A DNA stretch of 64,000 nt from Methylobacter sp. (lineage in GTDB: Bacteria > Pseudomonadota > Gammaproteobacteria > Methylococcales > Methylomonadaceae), in assembly GCA_023229605.1 (NCBI GenBank), contig JALNYY010000006.1:4119-68118 (forward strand). The letters run 5' to 3'. Positions 52,101 through 60,620 of this stretch are shown piece by piece. Below the pieces are notes generated by a model. The model did not search any database and was not told the origin of the DNA. It saw nothing but the letters and a program-made list of their open reading frames with translations. The stretch's first letter is position 1; every line of letters begins with the position of its first letter. The position numbers and the translations under genes are program-made.

Positions 52101-52244
52101 GCGCTGGGAACCGGAATCGGTTCCGAATTGCGGCAGCCGCTGGGGATTGCGATCGTCGGCGGCTTGCTGTTCAGCCAGCTGTTAACCTTGTACACCACGC
52201 CGGTGGTTTATCTGTATATGGGGCGGTTGCGCCGTTCATCCTAA
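49194..52244 (+). CDS. mdtC: RND transporter subunit MdtC
   Basis: 1016 residues, twelve membrane helices, with the TM4 pair in VVDDAIVVVENI. The N-terminus FIERPVGTALLTLALALLG and LPMIDFPTISVQARLPGASP are MdtC-like. It pairs with MdtB in a heteromultimer that exports bile salts, novobiocin and similar compounds in E. coli; substrates here are unknown. Last gene of the bae-mdt operon. A degenerate palindromic element follows. Confidence 0.95.
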   Translation: MNISKIFIERPVGTALLTLALALLGALAYGFLPVSPLPMIDFPTISVQARLPGASPEVMASAVATPLERQLGRIAGITEMTSLSGLGSTEVVLQFDLDRNIDAAARDVQAAINAARGDLPANLPGNPSYRKINPSDSPIMILSMTSETYDAAHVYDLAASIVQQKLAQIPGVGQVTVGGGSLPAVRVSVEPGLLNNFGLGLEDIRSVLENANANRPKGELSNAERSISLAASDQLLKAADYRSLIVGFNGSGAIRLSDVASVSDSTENLRESGLAQGKPAIILVVYRQIGANVIETVDNVIQLMPSLRAAISPAINLDVTMNRTTTIRASIHDVQVTMLISILLVVLVVFVFLRSIRITLIPLVAIPVSLLGTFAVMYLLDYSVDNLSMMALTVAIGFVVDDAIVVVENISRHIESGMPPKAAAIKGAKEIGFTVLSISLSLIAVFIPILMMGGIVGRLFNEFAVTLSIAIAISLVVSLTTTPMMCAYLLKPEGGVRHGRLYRLSDRVFNGVTEAYRVSLLWVLRHQRLMLTVTLATVALTVYLYGAVHKGFFPQQDTGRITGQILADQRTSSQAMNKLMTQIINKIREDPAVDKAVAFTGGGSSNSGRLFLSLKPLEERKIGVEGVIGRLRGKLGNIAGGSVYLRAAQDLRIGGRPSPAEYQYMLQGDNIDELSEWAPLLVKKLRTVPGLADVNSDQQDRAVDVRLAIDRDSAARLGVSMQMIDDSLYDAFGQRQVSTLYTALNQYHVVMEVAPALRENPDGLKSIYVKSANGKQIPLSAFSHYEPSIAALQVAHSGAFPSVTLSFNMVQGMSLGDAVNAINQASLEIGMPAGIVGKFQGTARAFQASLSNQPILIGAALLAVYIVLGMLYESYIHPITIISTLPSAGIGALLALMVCDTELSVIAFIGVILLIGIVKKNAIMMIDFALDVERRERLSPEQAIFQACLRRFRPIMMTTMAAMLGALPLALGTGIGSELRQPLGIAIVGGLLFSQLLTLYTTPVVYLYMGRLRRSS

Positions 52245-52249
52245 AAACC

Positions 52250-52420
52250 GCAGTTGAGCATTCCGACATTCCGTTCGTCCGGAGTCTGTCGAATGGGGGC
52301 GCGGGATTTTGGAATGCCCGGCAAACGGATGGCGTGTAAAAGCCGTTCATGCTCCGCAAGGCTCTCCTGAGCGTAGCCGAAGGGCTCAACACGAACGGAA
52401 TGGTTAAGGAGCGGGCCTTA
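52250..52420. repeat. Degenerate palindromic element downstream of mdtC
   Basis: Contains two inverted pieces related to the elements at 24737 and 25145: GAGCATTCC with GGAATGCCC around 52257-52312, and GCCGTTCATGCT with the 'caacacgaacgg' arm around 52342-52400. The outer ends are not preserved. It lies between convergent mdtC and the nfeD gene and may act as a two-sided terminator. Confidence 0.6.
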
Positions 52421-52449
52421 TTGCGATCAGGGTAAGCCGTCGTCCGCCG

Positions 52450-52893
52450 CTACTTGGCCTTTTCCACATCAAACACCGTGCCGCGAATCGCGATGACTTT
52501 TACCTTGGTATTTATATCGCAATCTTCCCCATGAACTTTCCAGATCGAATCGTCCACTTTTATTTTTCCCTCGCCGTTTTCTATCGGTTTGTACAGGCTA
52601 AAGATTCTGCCGATGTATTGAGCTCCGCGTTTATTCAGCAAGGGATGGTCTGTGGCTATCGGATGTTTTTTGCCGTAAAGTTTCCATGCGGTGATCGCGG
52701 CAACAGACAGTACCGAAAAAACAAGCACCTGTAACTCCAGGTCCATTGCAGGCATCAGCAATAACAGGCATCCGGTTACAAAGCCTGAAGCGGCCATCCA
52801 CAGGAAGAAAAAGCCGGGGGCCAGAAGTTCCACCACTAACAAAACGAGCGCCAATACCCACCAGTTCCAAAAAACAAGCACCAGTTCAGTCAT
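52450..52893 (-). CDS. nfeD: NfeD-family membrane protein
   Basis: 147 residues. Three to four membrane helices (about 7-75) followed by a soluble OB-fold domain (about 85-147, with RGAQYIGRIFSLYKPIENGEGKIKVDDSIWKVHGEDC split around the conserved G-x-V-x-DDSIWKV strand). The short form lacks a protease domain and works with a stomatin-type partner, encoded immediately upstream with 1 bp between the genes. Role in membrane protein quality or microdomain organisation is inferred from family. Confidence 0.92.
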   Translation of the reverse strand: MTELVLVFWNWWVLALVLLVVELLAPGFFFLWMAASGFVTGCLLLLMPAMDLELQVLVFSVLSVAAITAWKLYGKKHPIATDHPLLNKRGAQYIGRIFSLYKPIENGEGKIKVDDSIWKVHGEDCDINTKVKVIAIRGTVFDVEKAK

Positions 52894-52894
52894 G

Positions 52895-53806
52895 TCAGCT
52901 TTTCTTGGTCATGGCTTCTTTGGCCAGTTCGGTAATACCGCCTAAAGCTCCAATCACGCTTGATGAGTCGAGCGGCATGAAAACCAGTTTGCTGTTGCCT
53001 GAGACGCCAATTTCTTTCAACGCCTCGATATATTTTTGCGCGACAAAATAGTTAATGGCCTGGACATCGCCTTTGCCGATGGCTTCCGATACCATTAATG
53101 TCGCTCTGGCTTCGGCTTGCGCTAGACGCTCGCGGGCATCGGCATCGCGGTAAGACGCTTCTTTGCGGCCTTCCGCTTCCAGGATGGCCGCCTGTTGCGC
53201 GCCTTCCGCGCGTAAAATCTCGGACTGCCTTAAACCTTCGGCTTCAAGTATGGAGGCGCGTTTCAAGCGCTCGGCCTTCATTTGCCTGCCCATGGCTTCG
53301 ACCAGATCTTTGGGCGGGGCGATGTCCTTTATTTCAATACGGGTGACTTTGATGCCCCATGGCGTGGTCGCATCGTCGACAACGGACAGCAGCCTTGCAT
53401 TGATGTCATCACGGCGCGACAACAATTCGTCCAGGTCCATTGAGCCCATGACGGTACGGATATTGGTCATCACCAGGTTCAGAATCGCCCAGCCCAGCTG
53501 GCTGACTTCATAAGCGGCTTTGGCGGCATCCATAACCTGATAGAAAATCACTCCGTCCACGGTGACCATCGCATTGTCTTTGGTGATCACTTCCTGCGAC
53601 GGCACGTCCATCACCTGTTCCATCATCACCATCTTTTTGCCGATGCGGTCGATAACCGGTACGATAATATTCAAGCCCGGCGTCAGCGTATTGGTATATT
53701 TGCCGAAACGCTCGACCGTGTATTCCATGCCCTGGGGAACCGACTTGACGCTCATAAACACGATCAAGACAGCGAAAATCAATAATGCTAAAACAAAACC
53801 ACCCAT
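52895..53806 (-). CDS. SPFH/Band 7 stomatin-like protein (QmcA type)
   Basis: 303 residues. An N-terminal membrane anchor (about 4-22), then the SPFH domain with VPQGMEYTVERFGKY and LTPGLNIIVPVID, and a helical coiled coil rich in EAEGxRQSEILRAEG-type repeats (about 185-245). QmcA-type proteins form large membrane-bound assemblies and are thought to assist FtsH or organise membrane domains. Directly followed by nfeD, the usual stomatin operon partner. AGGAGG precedes the ATG. Confidence 0.94.
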   Translation of the reverse strand: MGGFVLALLIFAVLIVFMSVKSVPQGMEYTVERFGKYTNTLTPGLNIIVPVIDRIGKKMVMMEQVMDVPSQEVITKDNAMVTVDGVIFYQVMDAAKAAYEVSQLGWAILNLVMTNIRTVMGSMDLDELLSRRDDINARLLSVVDDATTPWGIKVTRIEIKDIAPPKDLVEAMGRQMKAERLKRASILEAEGLRQSEILRAEGAQQAAILEAEGRKEASYRDADARERLAQAEARATLMVSEAIGKGDVQAINYFVAQKYIEALKEIGVSGNSKLVFMPLDSSSVIGALGGITELAKEAMTKKS

Positions 53807-54025
53807 AGAACCTCCTGATTTTTTGACACGGGATGTGTCAATTTTTAACCGATTTAAACTGCGTATAAATCCTGCTTTGTTGGACGGTTGAAAAAAGCAA
53901 TGCCAACAATTAAAGTAAAACCGTTAAAATAACAGCGGGCAGTGTCGCATTGCGTGTATAGATTCGCGACTGCCCGGCTAATAATAATCTAAATCCATCT
54001 AAATGTAAGTTAACGGGTAATTATA

Positions 54026-54328
54026 ATGTTGATAACCGCCGCTTTTCACACAGGGATCTGGACCCTGCTTTTTTTTATTGTCGGAATGATTAAGCCTAAA
54101 TGGCCTCTATTCTTTCTGAAAAAGCCGGACAGGTTTTTAGTCCTGGTTATATCGACCGTCCTGTTCATGGTTTCCGCCACGCTGTTTGGCGAAGGCAACC
54201 GGCAAAAAGCCCTGGAGGAGCAGGCCGCTAAAGACGTCGTATCCAAAATCGTGGCTCCGTCTTCCGCTCCGGTTCCTGTGCCGGTGCCTGATGTTCCCGC
54301 AACCAAACCGGCTTCCCCGAAGCCATAA
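54026..54328 (+). CDS. Small two-helix membrane protein of unknown function
   Basis: 100 residues: helices around 6-22 and 38-53, linked by the basic loop KPKWPLFFLKKPDR, and a C-terminal proline/alanine-rich tail (SSAPVPVPVPDVPATKP). No known domain apparent. Ribosome site is weak. The gene may overlap the next one, whose best ATG (54291) lies inside this tail in another frame. Confidence 0.6.
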   Translation: MLITAAFHTGIWTLLFFIVGMIKPKWPLFFLKKPDRFLVLVISTVLFMVSATLFGEGNRQKALEEQAAKDVVSKIVAPSSAPVPVPVPDVPATKPASPKP

Positions 54329-55079
54329 TGCCGGAACGGCAGGCCTGACAACATTATTCAAGGCGCTCGCCGCGCAGGCGCTGGGCTTGGCGCTTGCACT
54401 CATTCTGGCCTGGATGTCGCCGGCGTTGTTTCACGGCTCATGGCGATTGGCGCTGGCACAAGGCGCTGGCGCTACGTTGTGGTCCGGCGTTTTACGCCAA
54501 CCGTACTGGTGGCTCCCGATCCATTTGCTGTTCCTGCCTATGGCGATAGCCATGCTCACCTTGCAACTGCCGTCCTGGTTGTATCTTGTGGCCGTGCTGC
54601 TGCTGGCTCTGGTATTCTGGGGTACGGTCAAGGGCGATGTGCCGCTGTTTTTGTCCTCGAACGCCGTAGCGGATGCGGTGGCGGCGATTGTCGAACGGGA
54701 ACATGCCAACGTGTTCGCCGACCTCGGCGCGGGAGTCGGTTCGGTGGCGGCGCCGCTGGCGCAGCAGCCGGCCGTGAAGGTCGATGCGTGGGAACGTGCG
54801 CCGCTGCCGTGGCTGGTCACCGCTTGGCGTTGCCGCAAGCTGCCGAATGCAAGCGTAAAACGCGCCAGCTTATGGGACTGCGATCTTGCCCGCTACGATG
54901 TGGTGTTCGCTTTTCTTTCCCCGGCGGTCATGGCGGAACTGGGCGAAAAGGTCGAACGTGAAATGCGTTCCGGCAGTTTGTTTATTTCTTCATCCTTTCC
55001 GGTACCGGATTGGCAGCCGGAATCGGTGGTACAGCTTGAAGACCGGGGCAGAACACAACTTTTTTGCTACCGTCTATAA
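54291..55079 (+). CDS. Membrane-anchored class I methyltransferase-like protein
   Basis: About 262 residues if started at the ATG 54291; this start is uncertain. Two or three N-terminal helices (about 20-115, including LGLALALILAWMSPALF and LYLVAVLLLALVFWG) precede a soluble Rossmann-type domain. That domain has VFADLGAGVGSVAAPLA as a SAM-binding glycine loop and a plausible acidic strand end. A separate ATG at 54328 gives only six codons (MPERQA) before a stop, yet reads like a natural N-terminus, so a single-base frameshift near 54345 is possible. Substrate unknown. Confidence 0.65.
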   Translation: MFPQPNRLPRSHNAGTAGLTTLFKALAAQALGLALALILAWMSPALFHGSWRLALAQGAGATLWSGVLRQPYWWLPIHLLFLPMAIAMLTLQLPSWLYLVAVLLLALVFWGTVKGDVPLFLSSNAVADAVAAIVEREHANVFADLGAGVGSVAAPLAQQPAVKVDAWERAPLPWLVTAWRCRKLPNASVKRASLWDCDLARYDVVFAFLSPAVMAELGEKVEREMRSGSLFISSSFPVPDWQPESVVQLEDRGRTQLFCYRL

Positions 55080-55102
55080 GGCGCCCGCCGGAATATCTAT
55101 TT

Positions 55103-55846
55103 TCAGACTTTCAGATATTTCCACCAAAACCAGCTGCGCACATGCAGATAATTGCGTATCGGCGTTTTGACCAGCAGCAATAAACCAATCGAATACAAAC
55201 ACCAGACCGCCGCCCACTCGTTGGGGTTGCTGGTGGTCAGCCAAGCCAGAAACGGGCCGGTAACAATGTGATAGGCGGTCATTTTCCAGGAGCCGTAGAA
55301 AATAGGCATTGCAAATGCCGCGACAACATACATATTGAACAGCATAAGATTTGCGGTAGCCGGGATCTCCCAGGCAATATGCCAGTCGCCGGACGTAGAG
55401 CAGATCCGCCTGCCGCAAAACGGCACATTGAACGATTCGGCATATTGGCTGAACAGGATAAACCGGGTTTTAACCTCGTAGCAGAACGGCGCCCATTCGA
55501 ACGGGTACAGGCGTATCAACAGGCAGACCGTAGTCACCAGGCAGATGAAATAGACCGATGAGGAAATCTTGTCTCTGACTTTTTCGGGGATGAAATACAT
55601 CGATACCGCGTTAATAAAAAACGGCTGGAAAGCGATATGGATATAGCCCAGCAAGGTCGCCACCTGATTGCCGGGATTGGCGCAATCGTCAATCACCGTA
55701 TAGGTGTAGGCCTGCAATGCCTCCATCAACGAAAAGAAGCCCAGGGCGTAACAAAGCGGGGCAGGCTCTTTTTTATAAAAAAAATAAGCGGTGCTTGATA
55801 ATCCGATAGTCGCTAATACAGTTGATGCTTCCCCACTCCAGCACAT
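55103..55846 (-). CDS. Seven-helix membrane protein beginning MCWSGEAS (DUF5765-like)
   Basis: 247 residues with about seven hydrophobic segments spread evenly over the protein. The N-terminus MCWSGEASTVLATIG recalls a group of uncharacterised proteins that start MCWS-x-EAS. Conserved-looking cysteines sit in the loops (DDCANPGN, CGRRICSTSGDWH). No cofactor motif is recognised. Monocistronic, convergent with the methyltransferase-like gene. Confidence 0.7.
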   Translation of the reverse strand: MCWSGEASTVLATIGLSSTAYFFYKKEPAPLCYALGFFSLMEALQAYTYTVIDDCANPGNQVATLLGYIHIAFQPFFINAVSMYFIPEKVRDKISSSVYFICLVTTVCLLIRLYPFEWAPFCYEVKTRFILFSQYAESFNVPFCGRRICSTSGDWHIAWEIPATANLMLFNMYVVAAFAMPIFYGSWKMTAYHIVTGPFLAWLTTSNPNEWAAVWCLYSIGLLLLVKTPIRNYLHVRSWFWWKYLKV

Positions 55847-55912
55847 AGTCTTTCCGTTCTTTGGTTAAATTTTCAGTCGTAGGGCGCGCACGGCACGCCC
55901 TATAGAGGGGGC

Positions 55913-56341
55913 TCAAATCCCCGCAATAAATCCCACCGCTTCAATGCCGGCAATCGCGCAACGCTCGTCCTGGTCGGAAATGTCGCCGCTGATGCCCACC
56001 GCGCCGATGACATTGTTTCTGGTGTCGCGAATCAGGACCCCGCCCGGAACCGGCATTATTTGCCCATCCGCCATGTTTATCAGCGCATTCATAAAACCGG
56101 GCCGCTCTTCCGCCACGCTGGCCAGACTGCGCGATGATATGCCCATGCTGACTGCGCCCCAGGCTTTTGCGGTGGCAATTTGCTGCCGGATCATGGTCGC
56201 GCCGTCTTCCCGCTGCATGGCTTTTAAATGCCCTGAAGCATCCAAAACCACCACGGTAATCGGCGCCATGTTCAATTTGCGGGCTTTGTTGGTTGCTGTA
56301 TTGATAATGATGTTGGCTTTTTCAAGTGTTAATGTTTTCAT
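55913..56341 (-). CDS. GlcG/HbpS-family protein
   Basis: 142 residues, full domain. KANIIINTATNKARKLNMAPI, VVVLDASGHLKAMQREDGA and GGVLIRDTRNNVIGAVGISGD are family hallmarks, the last being the conserved glycine-rich strand-turn. Some members bind haem (HbpS) and others occur in glycolate or propanediol operons. There is no signal peptide. Its neighbour is tesA on the same strand 28 bp upstream, so the two may be co-transcribed, though no functional link is evident. Confidence 0.9.
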   Translation of the reverse strand: MKTLTLEKANIIINTATNKARKLNMAPITVVVLDASGHLKAMQREDGATMIRQQIATAKAWGAVSMGISSRSLASVAEERPGFMNALINMADGQIMPVPGGVLIRDTRNNVIGAVGISGDISDQDERCAIAGIEAVGFIAGI

Positions 56342-56369
56342 CTAGGGTTCTCTTCTCGTTGAAGTTTTA

Positions 56370-56972
56370 TTATTTTAATAGAGGCAGCAGCTGCGGCCAT
56401 ACTTTATCTGCGATGACCGGCTGTCCTTTGGCATTCGGATGCAGGCCGTCCGGTTGCATCATATCCTTGGTCAGGGCGACATCTTCCATAATGAAAGGCA
56501 CATACGGGACGCCCAGTTCCGTAGCCAACTGCGGGTAAATATTGTAGAAAAGGTCTATATAGCGCTTGCCGTAATTGGGCGGAATTTTCATGCTCAGCAA
56601 CAACACCTTGGCGCCGGCTTGCCGGGCGCGATGGATAATCCCGGCAAGATTGCTTTTTATCAACGCCGGCGGCAAGCCGCGCAAGCCGTCATTAGCGCCC
56701 AGTTCAACGATGACGACAGCCGGTTTGTGTAGGGCTAAGGCCGGAGCTATGCGGGCCAAGCCGCCGGCGGTGGTGTCTCCGCTGATGCTTTCATTATGGA
56801 TGCTATGGTCAGTGCCTTTTTGCCCCAGTTTTTTCTGCAATAACGCCACCCAGCCTTCTGAGACTTCAATTCCGTAACCAGCGCTGATACTATCCCCCAA
56901 TACGACAATGGATTTGGCCGTAGCGGTCATCGACATTAACGAAATTATCACGGCAAATAAGAATCTGGTCAT
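56370..56972 (-). CDS. tesA: TesA-like SGNH arylesterase/thioesterase
   Basis: 200 residues. A signal peptide (1-19, ending ATAK) indicates a periplasmic location. Catalytic Ser28 is in block I GDSIS, with GANDGLRG as block III and the Asp/His pair in DGLHPNAKG. Acts on thioesters, lysophospholipids and aryl esters. Divergent from ybbA, with start codons only 1 bp apart: the tesA-ybbA-ybbP arrangement is conserved in gammaproteobacteria. Confidence 0.94.
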   Translation of the reverse strand: MTRFLFAVIISLMSMTATAKSIVVLGDSISAGYGIEVSEGWVALLQKKLGQKGTDHSIHNESISGDTTAGGLARIAPALALHKPAVVIVELGANDGLRGLPPALIKSNLAGIIHRARQAGAKVLLLSMKIPPNYGKRYIDLFYNIYPQLATELGVPYVPFIMEDVALTKDMMQPDGLHPNAKGQPVIADKVWPQLLPLLK

Positions 56973-56973
56973 T

Positions 56974-57714
56974 ATGCAAACTCAATCATTGAACAACATT
57001 CGCCGCCCCTGTTCCCGACAGGATTGCGGCATACACACCATCCCTGGCGATATAGTAACGGAAAACCTGGGTAAATCGGTTACCACGTCCGATGGAATAT
57101 TGCATATCTTGTCATCCATAGATTTGATAATCAAATCCGGTGAGAGTATTGCGATCGTCGGCGAGTCCGGTTCGGGCAAATCGACCTTGATTAGCCTGCT
57201 GGCCGGGTTGGATACGCCGACTTCCGGGACTATCAGCCTGAATGGGAAATTATTGACTGCGATGGACGAAGACGGCAGGGCGGCGATGCGCAACGAGCTG
57301 ATAGGTTTTGTGTTCCAGTCCTTCCAATTGCTGCAAGGATTGACCGCGCTGGAAAACGTGATGCTGCCCCTGGAATTAAGCGGCGACAAAAACGCCAAAG
57401 CCTCAGCCGCTGCATTATTGGACAGGGTCGGCCTGTCGCACCGTCTATCGCATACGCCACAAAAACTTTCCGGCGGCGAACAGCAGCGCGTGGCTCTGGC
57501 CAGAGCGTTTGTCACCCGGCCCGCCATTTTGTTTGCCGACGAGCCGACCGGCAATCTGGACAGCAAAACCGGCGCGCATATTATCGACTTGCTGTTCGAG
57601 CTTAATCAGGAAAACAACACCACGTTAATTCTGGTGACGCATGACCAGGCGCTGGCCGCTCATTGCCGGCGCATTATTAAACTGGATGCCGGACGCATAG
57701 CGACTACTAAGTAA
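56974..57714 (+). CDS. ybbA: ABC transporter ATPase YbbA
   Basis: 246 residues if started at ATG 56974, one base past the tesA start codon, which gives about 20 more N-terminal residues than usual; the core begins near IVTENLGKSV. Walker A GESGSGKS (63-70), signature LSGGEQQRVALARAF, Walker B ILFADEPTGNLD and switch THDQ are intact. LolD/MacB-type ATPase working with YbbP. No Met or common alternative start lies closer to the core, so the early start stands. Confidence 0.92.
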   Translation: MQTQSLNNIRRPCSRQDCGIHTIPGDIVTENLGKSVTTSDGILHILSSIDLIIKSGESIAIVGESGSGKSTLISLLAGLDTPTSGTISLNGKLLTAMDEDGRAAMRNELIGFVFQSFQLLQGLTALENVMLPLELSGDKNAKASAAALLDRVGLSHRLSHTPQKLSGGEQQRVALARAFVTRPAILFADEPTGNLDSKTGAHIIDLLFELNQENNTTLILVTHDQALAAHCRRIIKLDAGRIATTK

Positions 57715-57747
57715 TTATTCATCGTATAGAAAAATGGAACACAGATG

Positions 57748-57830
57748 ACACGGATTAGACTGATAAACGCTGATTTAAAAGCGTATAGAAAATTTGGCCG
57801 CGGCTTTGAAAAATCCCGTCTAATCCGTGT
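57748..57830. repeat. Inverted repeat between ybbA and ybbP
   Basis: ACACGGATTAGAC (57748-57760) and GTCTAATCCGTGT (57818-57830) are perfect 13-bp inverted arms in the 150-bp gap. The phrase GGAACACAGATGACACGGATT is a very common dispersed intergenic sequence in bacteria. It separates two genes that are normally adjacent and probably forms a hairpin in their mRNA. Confidence 0.7.
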
Positions 57831-57875
57831 TCTATTATAAAACCGGCATAATGCCTTAATCTTATGGATGCACTT

Positions 57876-60407
57876 ATGACACGTTTTAATTTGGCATTGC
57901 GGCTGCTATGGCGCGACAGCCGTTCCGGCGAATTGACCATACTGATACTCGCTTTGATCATTGCGGTCACCAGCTCGACCGCCGTATCGCTGTTTGCTGA
58001 CCGCCTGCAACGCACCATGACCACCCAGGCGGCGGAATTTCTGGCGGCCGATCTAGTGATTGCAAGTCCGAGCACGATTCCTGCCGAATGGCTGTCCAAG
58101 GCAACGCAGCTCAATCTCGCTCAAGCGCAAACGCTTGAATTTTCCAGCGTGCTGATCGAGCATGACGAGCTATTGCTGGCTGGTATTAAGGCGGTCAGTT
58201 CCGCTTATCCGTTGCGTGGTTTTTTAAAAACAACTGGCGCGGCGATCGCCAGGGATGGTGTGAATGCCGCAAGCCAGTCGGGAACAGGTGCGGCGCCGGC
58301 TGAAACTATCGAACACACAGGTCCGAAACCCGGAACCGCCTGGGTTGAAAACCGCATCCTGTCCGCGCTTAAACTTAACTTGGGCGACATGTTAACTGTC
58401 GGCGAAAAAAAACTGACCGTCAGCAACGTCATTACTTACGAACCCGACAAACGCGGCGATTTGTACAGCTTCTCACCGCGCGTGATGATGAATGCAGCCG
58501 ATTTGCAGGCGACCGGCATTTTGCAGCCGGGCAGCCATGTGCATTATTTCTTCCAGTTCAGCGGCGACAGCAAAACCTTAACCGAGTTCAATCGCTGGAT
58601 CAAGCCGCAGCTGAATCCGTCCCAGCGCGTCATGGACATCCATGACGACCGCCCGGAGCTGGGCTCGGCGCTGGAACGCGCTGAACGCTATCTGGGCTTG
58701 TCCAGCATTGTCGTCATCTTGATTTCCGGCGTAGCGATTGCAATGGCGACGCGGCGCTATACCGAACGGCACTTTAACGCCACCGCGATTTTGCGTTGTC
58801 TGGGCTGCAAACAGAACGAAATCCTCTGGCTATACGGCAGCCAGTTTGTGGTTTTGGGTTTAGTAGCCAGCGCCATAGGTTGCCTGCTGGGCTGGTTTGC
58901 TCAAGAAGCGTTGTTCCGTTTATTAAGATCATTATTGCCCCAGCAAGTCGCCAACCCAAGCTTGTTGGCGGTTTTTTTCGGATTTATCATCGGCATGGCG
59001 ATTCTGCTGGGTTTCGCGCTGCCGCCGTTATTGCGCCTTAAAAAAGTTTCGCCTTTACGGGTGCTGCGCCGCGAACTGGAGCCTTTGCCCAGCAGCGCAT
59101 GGCTGGTTTACGGCTTGTCGATCGGTATTGTCGGCGTATTGATCTGGCGTTATACCGATGATCTGAGCCTGACCGCGACCATTATCGGCGTCGGCTTGAG
59201 TTCCTTGCTGCTGTTCGGTTTGCTGGTTTATGGCTTGCTGAGGTTTAGCCGGAGACTGTTGCCGCATCTTGGCCTGACCTGGCGCTTCGGCTTGCAGGGT
59301 TTGTTAAAGAACAGCCGGAGCAGCGTCGGTCAAATGCTGGCTTTCAGCCTCACGCTGGTGGCGATGGTGCTCAGTTTTACCGTGCGTACCGATTTAATCG
59401 ATAACTGGCAAAAACAGCTGCCCGATAATGCGCCTAACCATTTCGCGCTGAATATTTTTCCCGATCAACAGCCGGGGTTTCAACAGGACCTGCAACAGCA
59501 ACAAATCAACGGCAGCCGGTTTTATCCGGTGGTCAGAGGCCGATTGGTGGCGATCAACAACACGCCGGTGCAGCAAATCGTCAGCAAGGACTCGCAAGGC
59601 GAAAGCGCGACCCATCGGGAATTAAGCCTTACCTGGAGCAAAGACCTGCCTGAGGACAATAACATCACCGCCGGAAGCTGGTGGAAAGATGCGCAAACCG
59701 GTTTGGTTTCCGTCGAACAGAAATTGGCCGACAGCCTGAAAATAAAGTTGGGCGACCTGTTAACTTTTACCGTTGGCAGCCGGCAGTTTACCGCGACCGT
59801 TGCCGGCATCAGGGAACTTCGCTGGGATACCATGAAGCCGAACTTTTATATGATTTTTTCGCCCGGCACGCTGGACGAGTTCCCCAGTACGTTTCTGACC
59901 AGCTTTTACTTGCCCGAAAGCCGGAAAGATGTTTTAAACGCGCTGGTCAAAAAATACCCCAGCACCACCGTCCTGGAAGTCGATTTAATCTTGCAGCAAT
60001 TTAAAACCATACTGGCTCAGCTGACCCAGGCCATAAACTACCTGTTGTATTTTGCGCTAATGGCTGGATTTACGGTGTTGTTTGCAGCCGTTTATGCAAG
60101 CTTGGACAGCCGCATCCATGAAGGCGCGTTAATGAGAACATTGGGCGCTAATCGGGCGTTTTTAAGGAAAACCCACATCATCGAGTTTAGCCTGCTCGGG
60201 CTGATTTCCGGCCTGCTGGCGGTGATCATCTCGGAAGCCATGATTTACGTTTTATACACCCAGGTCATGCATATGGAGTATCGCGCCAGTTTTTATTTAT
60301 GGGGCATAGTGCCGCTAACCGGCGCGTTATTCGTGGGTTTGGCGGGCTGTTGGGGCGTAAGGAATGTGGTTAATAAATCGCCGTTACAGGTTTTAAGGGA
60401 GCTGTAA
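57876..60407 (+). CDS. ybbP: FtsX-like ABC permease YbbP
   Basis: 843 residues from ATG 57876 (MTRFNLALRLL); an in-frame ATG four codons upstream is equally possible. Ten membrane helices in the usual arrangement: one near the N-terminus, a large periplasmic domain, then clusters of helices around 270-460 and a second FtsX block at the C-terminus (about 720-840, with EGALMRTLGANRAFLRKTHIIEF). It is the membrane partner of YbbA. The transported lipid or peptide is not known; esterase neighbour TesA hints at lipid. Confidence 0.93.
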   Translation: MTRFNLALRLLWRDSRSGELTILILALIIAVTSSTAVSLFADRLQRTMTTQAAEFLAADLVIASPSTIPAEWLSKATQLNLAQAQTLEFSSVLIEHDELLLAGIKAVSSAYPLRGFLKTTGAAIARDGVNAASQSGTGAAPAETIEHTGPKPGTAWVENRILSALKLNLGDMLTVGEKKLTVSNVITYEPDKRGDLYSFSPRVMMNAADLQATGILQPGSHVHYFFQFSGDSKTLTEFNRWIKPQLNPSQRVMDIHDDRPELGSALERAERYLGLSSIVVILISGVAIAMATRRYTERHFNATAILRCLGCKQNEILWLYGSQFVVLGLVASAIGCLLGWFAQEALFRLLRSLLPQQVANPSLLAVFFGFIIGMAILLGFALPPLLRLKKVSPLRVLRRELEPLPSSAWLVYGLSIGIVGVLIWRYTDDLSLTATIIGVGLSSLLLFGLLVYGLLRFSRRLLPHLGLTWRFGLQGLLKNSRSSVGQMLAFSLTLVAMVLSFTVRTDLIDNWQKQLPDNAPNHFALNIFPDQQPGFQQDLQQQQINGSRFYPVVRGRLVAINNTPVQQIVSKDSQGESATHRELSLTWSKDLPEDNNITAGSWWKDAQTGLVSVEQKLADSLKIKLGDLLTFTVGSRQFTATVAGIRELRWDTMKPNFYMIFSPGTLDEFPSTFLTSFYLPESRKDVLNALVKKYPSTTVLEVDLILQQFKTILAQLTQAINYLLYFALMAGFTVLFAAVYASLDSRIHEGALMRTLGANRAFLRKTHIIEFSLLGLISGLLAVIISEAMIYVLYTQVMHMEYRASFYLWGIVPLTGALFVGLAGCWGVRNVVNKSPLQVLREL

Positions 60408-60620
60408 TCCTGAAAAAGGTTTAGACTTCCGGTGCAAGTTATCAGGGGGTTCACCAGGTCAGTGATGCTACTTATTGATTGGGAGTATTGAATCCTCCAT
60501 ACTGCAAACATATCTACAGCGCCAACTGATTTTTTAAGTACAATAGTGGGGAAACGTTCATATTTTATTCATGAACAATGAGCTATCCTGAAAGAAACAA
60601 TTCAACCAGAGGTAATCAAT

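Noticed and set aside
60521..60540. Solo CAACTGATTTTTTAAG phrase resembling one MITE end
   Set aside because: Only one end is present, with no partner or internal palindrome nearby, so chance or an old relic cannot be separated.
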